Below, piece after piece: positions 26,745 through 35,241 of a stretch of DNA of 64,000 nucleotides. Both the position numbers and the translations under genes were made by a program. Each line of letters starts with the position of its first letter. The first letter of the stretch is position 1. The notes below the pieces were generated by a model. That model made no database searches, had not been told where the DNA came from, and saw only the letters and a list, made by a program, of their open reading frames with translations. Source of the stretch: Myxococcales bacterium (lineage in GTDB: Bacteria; Myxococcota_A; Polyangia; Nannocystales; Nannocystaceae); NCBI GenBank assembly GCA_020633295.1, contig JACKDW010000022.1:1-64000 (forward strand), written 5' to 3'.

Positions 26745-27839
26745 ATGCTGCACGGACGCGGGCTGATGTGGTTGTGGGCTGCGCCCGTGTGCGTGACCCT
26801 CGCGTGCGGCGACGCGGGCGGCGAGACGAGCGAGGCGAGCGCGAGCGACGGCGGCGCGAGCGAGACGAGCGCCGCGGCCTCGACCAGCGCGGGCGGGACG
26901 GACGGCGCCACGAGCGAGGCGAGCGGCGCGATGACGACTGCGGCGACCAGCGGCGCGACGACGGGCGGCGCGACGACGGCCGAGACGACGCCGCTGACCA
27001 CGGGACCGAAGTTCGATCAGGCCGTGCCCGACGGCGCGCCGCCGGTCTCGGAGGGCTGCTCGAAGGTCGACTTCCTGTTCGTCGTCGACGACTCCGGCAG
27101 CATGGGCGACGAGCAGGTCTCGCTCAATAACAGCTTCTCCGGCTTCATCGACGCGATCCAGATGACGCTCGAGGAGGTCGACAGCTACCACGTCGGCGTC
27201 GTCACGAGCGACGCGTACTCCGCCAACGCGCCCGGCTGTCAGGAGATCGGCGCGCTCGTCACCCAGACGCAGAACGGCGCCTGCGGCCCCTTCGCGGACG
27301 GCTTCCGGTTCATGACGGAGGCCGACGACCTCAACACCACCTTCGCGTGCGCCGGGCAGCCGGGCACCATCGGCGCCGGCGACAACACCTCGATGCAGGC
27401 GGTGTACACGGCCGTCAGCCCGGAGCTCAACGCCCCCGGCGCGTGCAACGAGGGCTTCCTGCGCGACGACGCGCTGCTCGTCATCGTCGTCATCACGGAC
27501 GAGGAGGACGACCACGACAACCCGCCGGGCTTCGACTACTACGGCTCCCCGGGGGATCCGCTCGACTGGTACGACGCGGTCGTCGCGGCCAAGGGCGGCG
27601 TCGAGGAGAACATCGCGGTGCTCTCGCTCGTGCAGCACGAGGAGCCCAACGACTGCCCGCCGCAGAACAACATCGAGCCGCTGATCACCTGGTTCCTCGC
27701 GGTGCGCATCATGGAGTTCACGCAGATGTTCACGCACGGCACGATCGGCGACATCTGCGTCGACAACTACGCGAGCTTCTTCAGCGACGCCGTGTCGATC
27801 GTCGGCGAGGCCTGCGAGACCTTCACGCCGCCGACGTAG
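26745..27839 (+). CDS. VWA-domain lipoprotein with Thr/Ser/Ala-rich linker
   Basis: A 364-residue protein from ATG 26745, with GGGAAG upstream. The signal peptide ends in lipobox TLAC. The next 75 residues are a Ser/Thr/Ala/Gly linker typical of myxobacterial surface lipoproteins. The von Willebrand A domain begins KVDFLFVVDDSGSMGDEQ, with the MIDAS motif DxSGSM complete, and continues with VVITDEEDDHDNPPG. Several Cys pairs suggest export. It probably binds a divalent cation and a protein or surface ligand. No partner is evident; the histidine kinase follows after 276 bp. Confidence 0.88.
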   Translation: MLHGRGLMWLWAAPVCVTLACGDAGGETSEASASDGGASETSAAASTSAGGTDGATSEASGAMTTAATSGATTGGATTAETTPLTTGPKFDQAVPDGAPPVSEGCSKVDFLFVVDDSGSMGDEQVSLNNSFSGFIDAIQMTLEEVDSYHVGVVTSDAYSANAPGCQEIGALVTQTQNGACGPFADGFRFMTEADDLNTTFACAGQPGTIGAGDNTSMQAVYTAVSPELNAPGACNEGFLRDDALLVIVVITDEEDDHDNPPGFDYYGSPGDPLDWYDAVVAAKGGVEENIAVLSLVQHEEPNDCPPQNNIEPLITWFLAVRIMEFTQMFTHGTIGDICVDNYASFFSDAVSIVGEACETFTPPT

Positions 27840-27920
27840 CACTCGGGCGCGCGCGGGGCGGTCCGCCGGCGGAGCGCACGCGGACGCGCGCCGTCTCGCG
27901 CGAGATCGGGTATTTTCTCG

Positions 27921-28008
27921 AGCTGGCCTGGCGGCGCGCCGCGCTCGCGTCGCCTGCGGGCTCGCGCGCGCGCCAGGCTGCGCGGCGGCGCGCCGCGCCA
28001 GGCCAGCT
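27921..28008. repeat. long inverted repeat downstream of the VWA gene
   Basis: Arms AGCTGGCCTGGCG (27921-27933) and CGCCAGGCCAGCT (27996-28008) match over 13 bp. The 62 bp between them contain further GGCGCGCC palindromes, so a long GC hairpin could form. It could end transcription or be a mobile-repeat relic. An AT-richer island (28011-28034, with CCACGTGG) follows immediately. Confidence 0.5.
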
Positions 28009-28115
28009 GAGTATGTCCACGTGGTCATGTGTACTACGCGGCGCGCCGGCGAGAACGCGATACCATCGCCTGCGCTCGCGTCGTCTCTACCCGCGCGGGC
28101 CGTACGTGCATCGCC

Positions 28116-29501
28116 ATGGACGCGCGCGCAAGCCCGGCCGCGACGAGCTCGACGCGCACGCGTCGCCCGCTCGCGGAGCGCGTGATCCCGGCGTCGCTGC
28201 TCGCCGATCCCGAGCTGCGCTTCCGCAGCAGCGTGCTGCTCGCGGTCTCGCTCACCATCGGCGTGTTCTCGATCCCGGTCGCGGTGGTGCGGGCGGCGAC
28301 CGTGCGCCACGACGCCGGGCTCGTCGTGGTGCTCGTCTGCATCGTCGTCGCGTTCACGCTCCCCGGGCTGCTGTGGCTGCTGCGCTCGCACCGGCCGCCC
28401 AGCCACGTGCTGCTCGTGGTCGTCCTCGTCGCGTTCGCGGTCGTCGAGCGCGGGCTCGGCGTGTTCCCGGTGCCGGCGGTGCTCTACTACTCGATGGTCC
28501 CGCTGCTCGCCGGCTTCCTGCTCGGCTCGCGCGCGGCGCTCGCGTACGGCGGCGCCGCGCTGCTCCAGGGCCTCGTGATGTACAGCGTGTTCCCGTCGCC
28601 GAGCGTCGCGCGCTCCCGCGAGCTCGCGCCCACCTTCGCCGTCGTGCTCGGCTCCGCGATCGTCATGACCACGCTGCTCACGCTCGCCTACGAGCGCAAC
28701 CGACAGCGCGCGCTCGCGCGGACGCACGACGCCATGGGGGAGCTGCGCGCCGCGAACCACGCGCTCACCCACGCGCGCGCGCGGGCCGAGGACGCGAGCA
28801 TGGCCAAGAGCGACTTCCTCGCGCGCATGAGCCACGAGCTGCGCACGCCGCTGAACGCGATCATCGGCTACGCCGAGCTGCTCGTCGACGACTTCGAACA
28901 CGAGGGCGACGAGCACGGCGAGGACGCGCGCCGGATCGTGTCCGCCGGCCGTCACCTGCTCGAGCTGATCAACGAGGTGCTCGACCTCGCGAAGGTCGAG
29001 TCGGGCGAGCTCGAGATCGCGGTCGACGACGTCGCGCTCGCGCCCCTGCTGACGCGCCTGCGCGAGACCGTCGAGCCGCTCGCGCGGCGCGGCGACAACC
29101 TGCTCGAGTGGCAGGTCGCGTCGGCGCCCGCGCGCCTGCGCACGGACTCCCTGCGCCTGCGGCAGGTGCTGCTCAACCTGCTCGGCAACGCCTGTAAGTT
29201 CACCGCGGGCGGGCGCGTGACGCTGGCGATCGAGCCCGACCCGGACGACGCGTCCTGGCTCCTGTTTCACGTGCGCGACACCGGGATCGGCATGAGCGAC
29301 GCGCAGCTCGCCCGCGCGTTCGAACCCTTCGTGCAGGTCTCGGCTGACGACGCGCTGCGCAAGACGGGCACGGGGCTCGGCCTCGCGCTGACGCGTCGAC
29401 TCGTCGATCGGCTCGGCGGTCAGCTCACGGCGGTCAGCCAGCCGGGCGCCGGCTCGACCTTCACGGTGCGCCTGCGGCACAGCGGCCCGGACGGCGCGTG
29501 A
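28116..29501 (+). CDS. Membrane sensor histidine kinase
   Basis: 461 residues from ATG 28116; upstream in-frame starts have no coding character. The N-terminal 170 residues form about six membrane helices (SSVLLAVSLTIGVFSIPVAV, HVLLVVVLVAFAVVERGLGV). A short coiled coil leads to HisKA (SDFLARMSHELRTPLNAIIG, phospho-acceptor His in SHELR). The HATPase domain has the N box LRQVLLNLLGNACKFT, G1 DTGIGMS and G2 GTGLGLALTRRLVDRLGG. No receiver domain or adjacent response regulator is present, so it is an orphan kinase. The signal is unknown and is possibly sensed in the membrane. Confidence 0.92.
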   Translation: MDARASPAATSSTRTRRPLAERVIPASLLADPELRFRSSVLLAVSLTIGVFSIPVAVVRAATVRHDAGLVVVLVCIVVAFTLPGLLWLLRSHRPPSHVLLVVVLVAFAVVERGLGVFPVPAVLYYSMVPLLAGFLLGSRAALAYGGAALLQGLVMYSVFPSPSVARSRELAPTFAVVLGSAIVMTTLLTLAYERNRQRALARTHDAMGELRAANHALTHARARAEDASMAKSDFLARMSHELRTPLNAIIGYAELLVDDFEHEGDEHGEDARRIVSAGRHLLELINEVLDLAKVESGELEIAVDDVALAPLLTRLRETVEPLARRGDNLLEWQVASAPARLRTDSLRLRQVLLNLLGNACKFTAGGRVTLAIEPDPDDASWLLFHVRDTGIGMSDAQLARAFEPFVQVSADDALRKTGTGLGLALTRRLVDRLGGQLTAVSQPGAGSTFTVRLRHSGPDGA

Positions 29502-29910
29502 GCGAGCGTCGCCCGCGCCTGAGCGCTCGACGGGTGTATGCACAAGCTCGGTCGCGGAGACCTGCACCCCAGCGATGAGCGCGAATTGTCGGGCGCGGCG
29601 AGCTCTACGCGAGGCGCGTCGACATTGGTGTCGGCCGCGGGTGTCGGCCGCGGGCGCCTCCCCTGTCTCAGCGCGGCGCCCAGAGATGCCCCTGGCCCGC
29701 GACGAGCAGGACGAGCGCTCGTCTCGTACCCGCTCGGGCGCTCGCGAGGATGGCCCTTCTCGCGCGGCCTGAAACGGCTCCGGGTGGCGCGCGCGCGCGC
29801 GGGCGAGGCGACGAGGCGCGAGGGCGCACGGTCTCGGGCGCACGCGCGCGCGTCTCGAGTGGTCTGTCCCTCGAGGCAACTCGTCGGGCGAGTTGATACC
29901 ATCCGTGTCG
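29502..29910. other. 409-bp non-coding stretch before the MACPF gene
   Basis: I see no gene. It contains a 13-bp tandem duplication GTGTCGGCCGCGG at about 29629-29654, and at the right end a strong palindrome and a -10-like TACCAT ahead of the MACPF gene. Confidence 0.4.
29877..29902 (+). promoter_or_regulatory. palindromic operator/hairpin and -10 of the MACPF gene
   Basis: CAACTCGTCGGGCGAGTTG (29877-29895) is a perfect 7-bp inverted repeat with a 5-nt centre. It ends one base before TACCAT (29897-29902), a -10-like hexamer 8 nt from ATG 29911. If TACCAT is the -10, the palindrome covers the -35/-10 spacer, the usual place for a repressor site. Confidence 0.45.
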
Positions 29911-31461
29911 ATGGGTGACGCGCAAGAACCAACGAGTCGGGGCGTCGAGATGCCCCCGCTGCCGGGTCTCGAGGTCGTCGGTCGCGGGATCTACCTGCGG
30001 CCGTACCAGCCGTACACGCTCGCGCGCGTGCTGTTCGAACGAGACGCGATGCGGCCGATCTCGTCCAAGGAGACCGGCACGACCTACGCGCTGCCGGAGG
30101 GCTACGAGGTGAACGACAGCCCCCCGTTCCCGATGAACGAGTCGCTGAACCAGGTCGTCATCGAGGAGTCCTGGGATCGCTTCGAGACCGAGATGAGCCT
30201 CGACGCGAGCGCGGCGGTCAGCAACGCGCCCTTCAGCGTGAGCGCGAGCACGAGCTGGAACAACCGGCTGCGCTCGGAGCACGAGGCGTACTACGCCGTG
30301 CGCAGCTCGTTCGTGCCGCTGTGGATGGTCTACGTGCCGAACCCGAACCGGTGCATCGCGGAGCTGCGCGATCCGGACATCCCGTTCCCGTACGCCCCGG
30401 AGCACCGCTTCCGCTACGAGGAGTTCTTCCGCGAGTACGGCTCGCACTACGTCAACGGCGCGTGGGTCGGGGGCAAGTCGATGCTCGTGTTCACCGTGAC
30501 GAAGTCGTCGCAGATGAGCAAGGAGGACATCCACGCGGGCATCAAGGCGAGCTTCGCCGGCGTCGACGCGAGCGTCGACGCCAAGAGCAGCACCCACCGC
30601 GAGCGGCTCAGGAAGAGCTCGCAGTGCACGGTCATCGGGAAGGGCGGCAACGAGGTGCAGCTCGCGGCGATGAGCTCGCTCGATCAGGCGGCCTACGACG
30701 CGTGGCTCAAGACCATCCCCCAGAACCCGCAGGTCATCGAGCTCGCGGTCTCCGGCATCTGGACGCTGATCGACAACCGGGAGAAGGCCGCGGCGCTGAT
30801 GGAGGCCTATCGCGAGGCGGTCTCGTTCGAGTCGATCAAGGCGGTGTTCGAGCTGCACCGCGACCTGTACTTCGTGCGCGGGAGCAAGTTCGTCCGCTAC
30901 AACCGCGAGAAGAAGCTCACCTACCCGTCGCGCCCGTTCCGCGAGCTGGTCCCGAACCTCGAGCAGGAGGGCTTCGAGCGCGTCGACGAGCTGTTCCGCG
31001 GCACGCACATGCGCTCGCCCGCGGGCGAGCCGCTCGACGACAAGCTGTTCGTGTTCCGCCGCGACCGCGTGCTGCGGATCGATCTGAACACGATGACGAC
31101 CGACGAGGGCTACCCGAGGCCGCTGCAGGAGGAGTTCCCGGGCGTCCCGTTCGAGCGCATCGACGCGGCGCTGTTGACCGGCTTCGACTCGCTCTACTTC
31201 TTCCTCGGCAACCAGTACGTCCGCTACAACCCCGCGAAGCACCGCGTCGACGAGGGGTACCCGCAGCTGATCTCGAAGCGCTGGGTCGGCGTGACCTTCG
31301 ATCGCATCGACGCCTCGGTGTACTGGGGGAACGGCAAGGTCTACTTCTTCAAGGGCGACCAGCACATCCGCTACGACCTCGCCAACTACCGCGCGGATCC
31401 GGGGTACCCGAAGCACGTCGTCGGGAATTACGTCGAGGACTGGCAGTTCGTGGACGCGTGA
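29911..31461 (+). CDS. MACPF (perforin-like) protein with C-terminal hemopexin repeats
   Basis: 516 residues from ATG 29911; a TTG at 29893 is the alternative. The membrane-attack-complex/perforin core runs from about 20 to 290, with the signature EYGSHYVNGAWVGGK near residue 176 and the amphipathic stretch EDIHAGIKASFAGVDASVDA as a candidate membrane-inserting helix cluster. From about 305 to the end are four hemopexin-type blades (VFELHRDLYFVRGSKFVRYN; SLYFFLGNQYVRYN; KVYFFKGDQHIRYD). There is no signal peptide, as in other bacterial MACPF proteins, so it acts inside or leaves by lysis or a dedicated system. It heads a likely three-gene plus-strand operon. Confidence 0.9.
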   Translation: MGDAQEPTSRGVEMPPLPGLEVVGRGIYLRPYQPYTLARVLFERDAMRPISSKETGTTYALPEGYEVNDSPPFPMNESLNQVVIEESWDRFETEMSLDASAAVSNAPFSVSASTSWNNRLRSEHEAYYAVRSSFVPLWMVYVPNPNRCIAELRDPDIPFPYAPEHRFRYEEFFREYGSHYVNGAWVGGKSMLVFTVTKSSQMSKEDIHAGIKASFAGVDASVDAKSSTHRERLRKSSQCTVIGKGGNEVQLAAMSSLDQAAYDAWLKTIPQNPQVIELAVSGIWTLIDNREKAAALMEAYREAVSFESIKAVFELHRDLYFVRGSKFVRYNREKKLTYPSRPFRELVPNLEQEGFERVDELFRGTHMRSPAGEPLDDKLFVFRRDRVLRIDLNTMTTDEGYPRPLQEEFPGVPFERIDAALLTGFDSLYFFLGNQYVRYNPAKHRVDEGYPQLISKRWVGVTFDRIDASVYWGNGKVYFFKGDQHIRYDLANYRADPGYPKHVVGNYVEDWQFVDA

Positions 31462-31480
31462 GCGGAACAGGACAACACAG

Positions 31481-31963
31481 ATGGCACAGGACAGCGAGAC
31501 GACTCAATCCAGCGACAAGTCCGAGCGCGCGAAGAAGATCATCCGCAAGCACATGCTGATCTCGATCGCGTCGGGGGTGCTCCCCATGCCGGTCGTCGAC
31601 ATCGCGATCTTGACCGGGGTTCAGCTGCGCATGGTCCGGCAGCTCGCCGAGCTGTACGAGGTCGAATTCCCGGAGCAGCGGACGAAGTCGATCATCGGCT
31701 CGCTCGTGGGCGTGAGCGCGGTCGCCACGGCGGGGAACTTGCTGGGGATGTTCCTCCCGGGGATCAAGGCGCTGGTCGGCCTGGGCGCGCTGGCGACGGG
31801 GCCGGCGACGACCTACGCGCTCGGCCAGGTGTTCATCAAGCACTTCGAGTCCGGCGGGACGATCTGGACCTTCGACGCCTCCCGCGGCAAGCAGGACTAC
31901 GAGGAGGAGCTCGAGAAGGGCAAGCAGGTCGTCGAGCAGAGCTACGTCGGCATGAAGCCTTGA
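31481..31963 (+). CDS. Small DUF697-type membrane protein
   Basis: 160 residues from ATG 31481, 19 bp after the MACPF stop. The DUF697 signature is GVLPMPVVDIAILTGVQLRMV followed by the helix QLAELYEVEF. Hydrophobic segments SIIGSLVGVSAVATAGNLLG and GIKALVGLGALATGPATTYA would form a membrane hairpin. The charged tail EEELEKGKQVVEQSYVGMKP is probably cytosolic. DUF697 often accompanies or is fused to GTPases and stress membrane proteins; none is present here. The second copy at 34177-35217 faces this operon. Confidence 0.85.
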   Translation: MAQDSETTQSSDKSERAKKIIRKHMLISIASGVLPMPVVDIAILTGVQLRMVRQLAELYEVEFPEQRTKSIIGSLVGVSAVATAGNLLGMFLPGIKALVGLGALATGPATTYALGQVFIKHFESGGTIWTFDASRGKQDYEEELEKGKQVVEQSYVGMKP

Positions 31964-32023
31964 GCGCCGTGATAGACTGCATGTCGACGGCGCGCGCGAG
32001 CGCGCGGTGATGGTGAAGACGCC

Positions 32024-34168
32024 ATGTTGGCACAGCTGATCTGGGCGGGGGCCGCGTACCTCGCCGGTCGCGAGGTCTTCGAGTTTCTCGTCGACCGAGA
32101 GGAGACCCCGACGTCGCTGCCCGCCGACGGGGGTCGAGCGCCGGACGAGCCGGAGCCGCGCGCTGCCGAGGCGAGCGTGGGGGGCAGCGAGCCCGTCGTT
32201 ACGTGGACGGACTCGGCGGGCGAGGGGGAGCTCGAGGGGGAGCTCGAGGGGGAGCTCGAGGGCGCGCGCGACGAGCTGCGGGAGGCGAACCGGATGCTCG
32301 GGTACGCGAGCGCGGCGCTGCTGTTCGCGCTCAGCAAGCACCCGGCGAACCGCGTGCTGAGCGTGGCGTTGGTCGCGGTCGGCGTCGCGCCGCAGGCTCG
32401 GCGCGCGTGGAACGACTCGCGCGCGCGTCGACGCGTGACCTACTCCGGGCTGGAGATCGTGCAGTCGGCGGTGGAGCTCGCGCTCGGGCAGCTCGCGCTG
32501 ACGGCGGCGGGCTGGGTGCTGTTCTCGGGCGGCAAGCGGACGCTCTTGCTCACGCGTCGCAAGGCGGAGCACGAGCTGCGCGCGTCGGTGACCGCGCCTG
32601 GCGAGACCGCGTGGGTTCAGCGTGATGGCGCGGAGGTCGAGGTCGCGGTCGCCGAGATCACGCTCGGCGAGCGGCTCGTGATCCGCAGCGGCGAGATCAT
32701 CCCGGTCGACGGGCGGATCGTCGAGGGCTCGCTCGGCGTGGATCAGCGCGCGCTCACCGGAGAGGCCACGCTCAAGGAGCTCGGCGTCGGCGACGCGGTC
32801 CTGGCCGCGACCACGGCGCTCAGCGGGGCGGCGGTCATCGAGGCCGAGCGCACGGGCGAGGAGACCGTGATGGCGCGGGTCCAGAGCCTGCTGCAGAGCA
32901 CGACCTCGTTCGAACAGCTCGTCAGCGACCGGGTGACGCGAGTGACGGAGCGCTCCGTGCGACCGACGCTGGCGCTCACCGGCTTCGGGCTGCTCACCCG
33001 GGGACCGGCGGGGGTCGTCTCCGGTCTGTGGACCAACGCGGTCGACATGGCGTGGGTGAGCGCGCCGTACTCGATGCTGAACACGATCTGGGCGGCCGCG
33101 CGTGCGGGCGTGCTCGTCAAGGACGCGCGCTCGCTCGAGCTGATCTCGGGCGTCGACACGGTCATCTTCGACAAGACGGGCACGCTGACGCTCGAGGAGC
33201 TGGCGGTCTCGCGCGTCCACCTCGCGGACGCGGTTGACTCGCGCGAGCTCCTGCGGCTCGCGGCCGCCGTCGAGCGCTTTCAGAGTCACCCGATCGCCGA
33301 CGCGATCGTCGAGGCCGCGCGGGGGCACGGGCCGCTGCCCCCGGTCGAGGGGCGGCGCACCGAGCTCGGCTTCGGCGTCTGCGCGATGGTCGAGGGACGA
33401 GAGGTCATGGTGGGCAGCGCGCGGCTGTTCGCGGCCGAGTCGATCGCGCTCCCGAGCTCGCTGACGCGCGTGCACGACGAGGCCAGCGCGCACGGCCGCT
33501 CGTTCGTGTTCGTCGGGGTCGACGGCCGCTGCGTCGGCGCGATCGAGCTCGCCCCGCAGCTGCGTCCGGACGCGCGGGCGCTCGTGGGGTTCCTGCGCGC
33601 GCGCGGCCTGGAGCTGATGATCGTGAGCGGCGACGAGGAGGGGCCGACCGCCGCGATCGCGCGAGCGCTCGGGATCGAGCGCTACGTGGCGCGCGCGCTC
33701 CCGGAGGACAAGGCCGCGGTCATCGAGCGGCTGCAGCGGGACGGGCGCAGCGTGTGCTTCGTGGGCGACGGGATCAACGACGCGCTCGCGATGTACCGCG
33801 CGAACGTGTCCGTGTCGCTCGCGGGCGCGTCGGCCATCGCGCTCGAGAGCGCGCAGGTGATCCTCAAGACGGGCGAGCTGTTTCAGCTGCAGAACCTGTT
33901 CGAGATCGGCGATCACTTCAAGCGCGACCAGGCGCTGATCATGAACTCCGCGCTGACGGTCACCGCGATCAACGCCGTCGGCTTCCTGTTCGTGGGCTTC
34001 GGCCTGTCGGCGATCGTCTCGCTCTACTCCGTCGGCGTGGGCTTGAACTTCTTCGCGGCGGCGCGCCCGGGGTTTCGTCGTTATCAAAGAGCGCCGGCGA
34101 AGCGCGATGACGGGGAGCCCCTGGGGCCGGTCGCGCGCGCGCTCCCGCCGGCGCCGGACTCGACCTAG
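32024..34168 (+). CDS. P1B-like P-type ATPase lacking the CPC metal motif
   Basis: 714 residues. All catalytic P-type motifs are present: DQRALTGEATLKE (actuator), DKTGTLT (phosphorylated Asp), SHPIADAI (P1B-type HP motif) and VGDGINDALAM. Membrane helices lie near 95-160, 320-375 and at the end. The helix before DKTGTLT should carry CPC or SPC but reads VSAPYSMLNT, so the usual metal ligands are absent. There is no N-terminal HMA domain. Instead there is an acidic region with three ELEG repeats. Substrate is unknown. Encoded 60 bp after the DUF697 gene and probably in the MACPF operon; nearest relatives in feel are the mycobacterial CtpC-type ATPases (tentative). Confidence 0.88.
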   Translation: MLAQLIWAGAAYLAGREVFEFLVDREETPTSLPADGGRAPDEPEPRAAEASVGGSEPVVTWTDSAGEGELEGELEGELEGARDELREANRMLGYASAALLFALSKHPANRVLSVALVAVGVAPQARRAWNDSRARRRVTYSGLEIVQSAVELALGQLALTAAGWVLFSGGKRTLLLTRRKAEHELRASVTAPGETAWVQRDGAEVEVAVAEITLGERLVIRSGEIIPVDGRIVEGSLGVDQRALTGEATLKELGVGDAVLAATTALSGAAVIEAERTGEETVMARVQSLLQSTTSFEQLVSDRVTRVTERSVRPTLALTGFGLLTRGPAGVVSGLWTNAVDMAWVSAPYSMLNTIWAAARAGVLVKDARSLELISGVDTVIFDKTGTLTLEELAVSRVHLADAVDSRELLRLAAAVERFQSHPIADAIVEAARGHGPLPPVEGRRTELGFGVCAMVEGREVMVGSARLFAAESIALPSSLTRVHDEASAHGRSFVFVGVDGRCVGAIELAPQLRPDARALVGFLRARGLELMIVSGDEEGPTAAIARALGIERYVARALPEDKAAVIERLQRDGRSVCFVGDGINDALAMYRANVSVSLAGASAIALESAQVILKTGELFQLQNLFEIGDHFKRDQALIMNSALTVTAINAVGFLFVGFGLSAIVSLYSVGVGLNFFAAARPGFRRYQRAPAKRDDGEPLGPVARALPPAPDST
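32222..32257 (+). repeat. 12-bp tandem repeat (three copies) in the ATPase gene
   Basis: Three perfect copies of GAGGGGGAGCTC encode EGEL units in the acidic N-terminal region of the P-type ATPase; a partial fourth copy follows. Confidence 0.85.
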
Positions 34169-34176
34169 CCGTGGGG

Positions 34177-35217
34177 TCAGCCGTCTTGGGACGCGCGAGC
34201 GAGGCCCGCGCGGAGCTGCTCGACCGCGTCGTCGAGGATGTCGACGAGGACCTCGCGGTCGGTCATGCAGCGCCCGAGACGCTGCAGCTGCGTGTCGCTC
34301 GCGCTCGGCTGCCCAGCGGCGCTGGCGAGCGCCGCGTCGAGCGTGCGCTGGACACGGGCGAGCTGCTCGGCGAGCGCGGCGACATCCTGGCGCGACGCGG
34401 CGGTCTCGGGCGCGGGCGCCTCGGTCGCGACGCGTCGTAGCTCCGCTCGCAGCGCGCCGAGCGTGGCGTCCACGCGCGCGCCGAGGTCGACCTCCTGGGC
34501 CACGGCGCGGGCGCTCGCGGTCGCCTCCGCCGGGGTGATCGGCGTATCGCGTCGCGTCGCGTCAGGGTCAGGGACCACGGGTCGCGCTCGCTCGAGCTCG
34601 CGAGCGAGTCGCGCGAGTCGCTGCTCGAGGCGATCGAGGCGGGCGGTGATCGCCACGGCCGTGGAGCACCCCGCGCTCGGCTCGTCGCTCGCTTCGCGTT
34701 TCGAAGGCGAGGGGGCGGCGATCGACGTCTCGGGAGACGTCGCGGGCGAGGTGCTCGGCGTCGGCGTCGGCGTCGTCGTCGTCGTCGTCGGCGTTTCGCG
34801 GCCTGGCCCTTGGGGCGCGCCGAGGCTGAAGTTCTCGAGCGTGCCCCCGGCGTGGAAGTGCTCCGCGAACAGCTTGCCGACGACGCGCGTGGCGCCGCCG
34901 AGGGAGCTCGGCAGCGAGACGAGCGCGAGCACGCGCCCGACGCCGGCGGTGCGCAGCAGCGAGTACGCGAGGTTCGTGCCGAAGTACGTGGGCAGCAGCG
35001 CGCCGAGCAGCGCCGTGAGCAGCGGCCGCGCGCGCTCGTCGGAGTACGGGACGCCGTAGTGCGCCGCGAGCTCGTCGATCATCCTCAGCTGGGTGTACGT
35101 GACCGCGGCGACGTCGACGAGCGGGATCGGGAGGAACCCCCAGGCGAACGCGCGCCGCTCGGCGGCGCGGATGATGGCGCGCGCGGGGCTCGTGGCGAGG
35201 ATGCGTTCGTCGGTCAT
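34177..35217 (-). CDS. DUF697 protein with Thr/Pro linker and CMTDREVLVDIL module
   Basis: 346 residues from ATG 35217. The N-terminal 130 residues are DUF697 (GFLPIPLVDVAAVTYTQLRM, then a membrane hairpin LLTALLGALLPTYFGTNLAY). A TTTTTTPTPTPST linker follows, then coiled coil (RLDRLEQRLARLARELERA). The last 40 residues contain CMTDREVLVDILDDAVEQL, found almost identically in the upstream neighbour. Its stop is 9 bp from that of the P-type ATPase (convergent). It lies 24 bp after the neighbour's stop, so the two minus-strand genes form an operon. Function unknown; probably membrane-bound and partnered with the coiled-coil protein. Confidence 0.82.
   Translation of the reverse strand: MTDERILATSPARAIIRAAERRAFAWGFLPIPLVDVAAVTYTQLRMIDELAAHYGVPYSDERARPLLTALLGALLPTYFGTNLAYSLLRTAGVGRVLALVSLPSSLGGATRVVGKLFAEHFHAGGTLENFSLGAPQGPGRETPTTTTTTPTPTPSTSPATSPETSIAAPSPSKREASDEPSAGCSTAVAITARLDRLEQRLARLARELERARPVVPDPDATRRDTPITPAEATASARAVAQEVDLGARVDATLGALRAELRRVATEAPAPETAASRQDVAALAEQLARVQRTLDAALASAAGQPSASDTQLQRLGRCMTDREVLVDILDDAVEQLRAGLARASQDG
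34234..34271 (-). repeat. 38-bp direct repeat, copy 1 (encodes CMTDREVLVDIL)
   Basis: Identical at all 38 positions to 35620-35657 in the upstream gene, including third codon positions. This indicates recent duplication or gene conversion of a shared C-terminal module. Confidence 0.85.
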
Positions 35218-35241
35218 CGCGGTGCTTTCGTCGGGTCCGCG

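Noticed and set aside
25887..29879. Single 1330-codon minus-strand frame
   Set aside because: Only the last 263 codons (NYN protein from ATG 26678) are coding; the rest is antisense to the VWA and histidine kinase genes.
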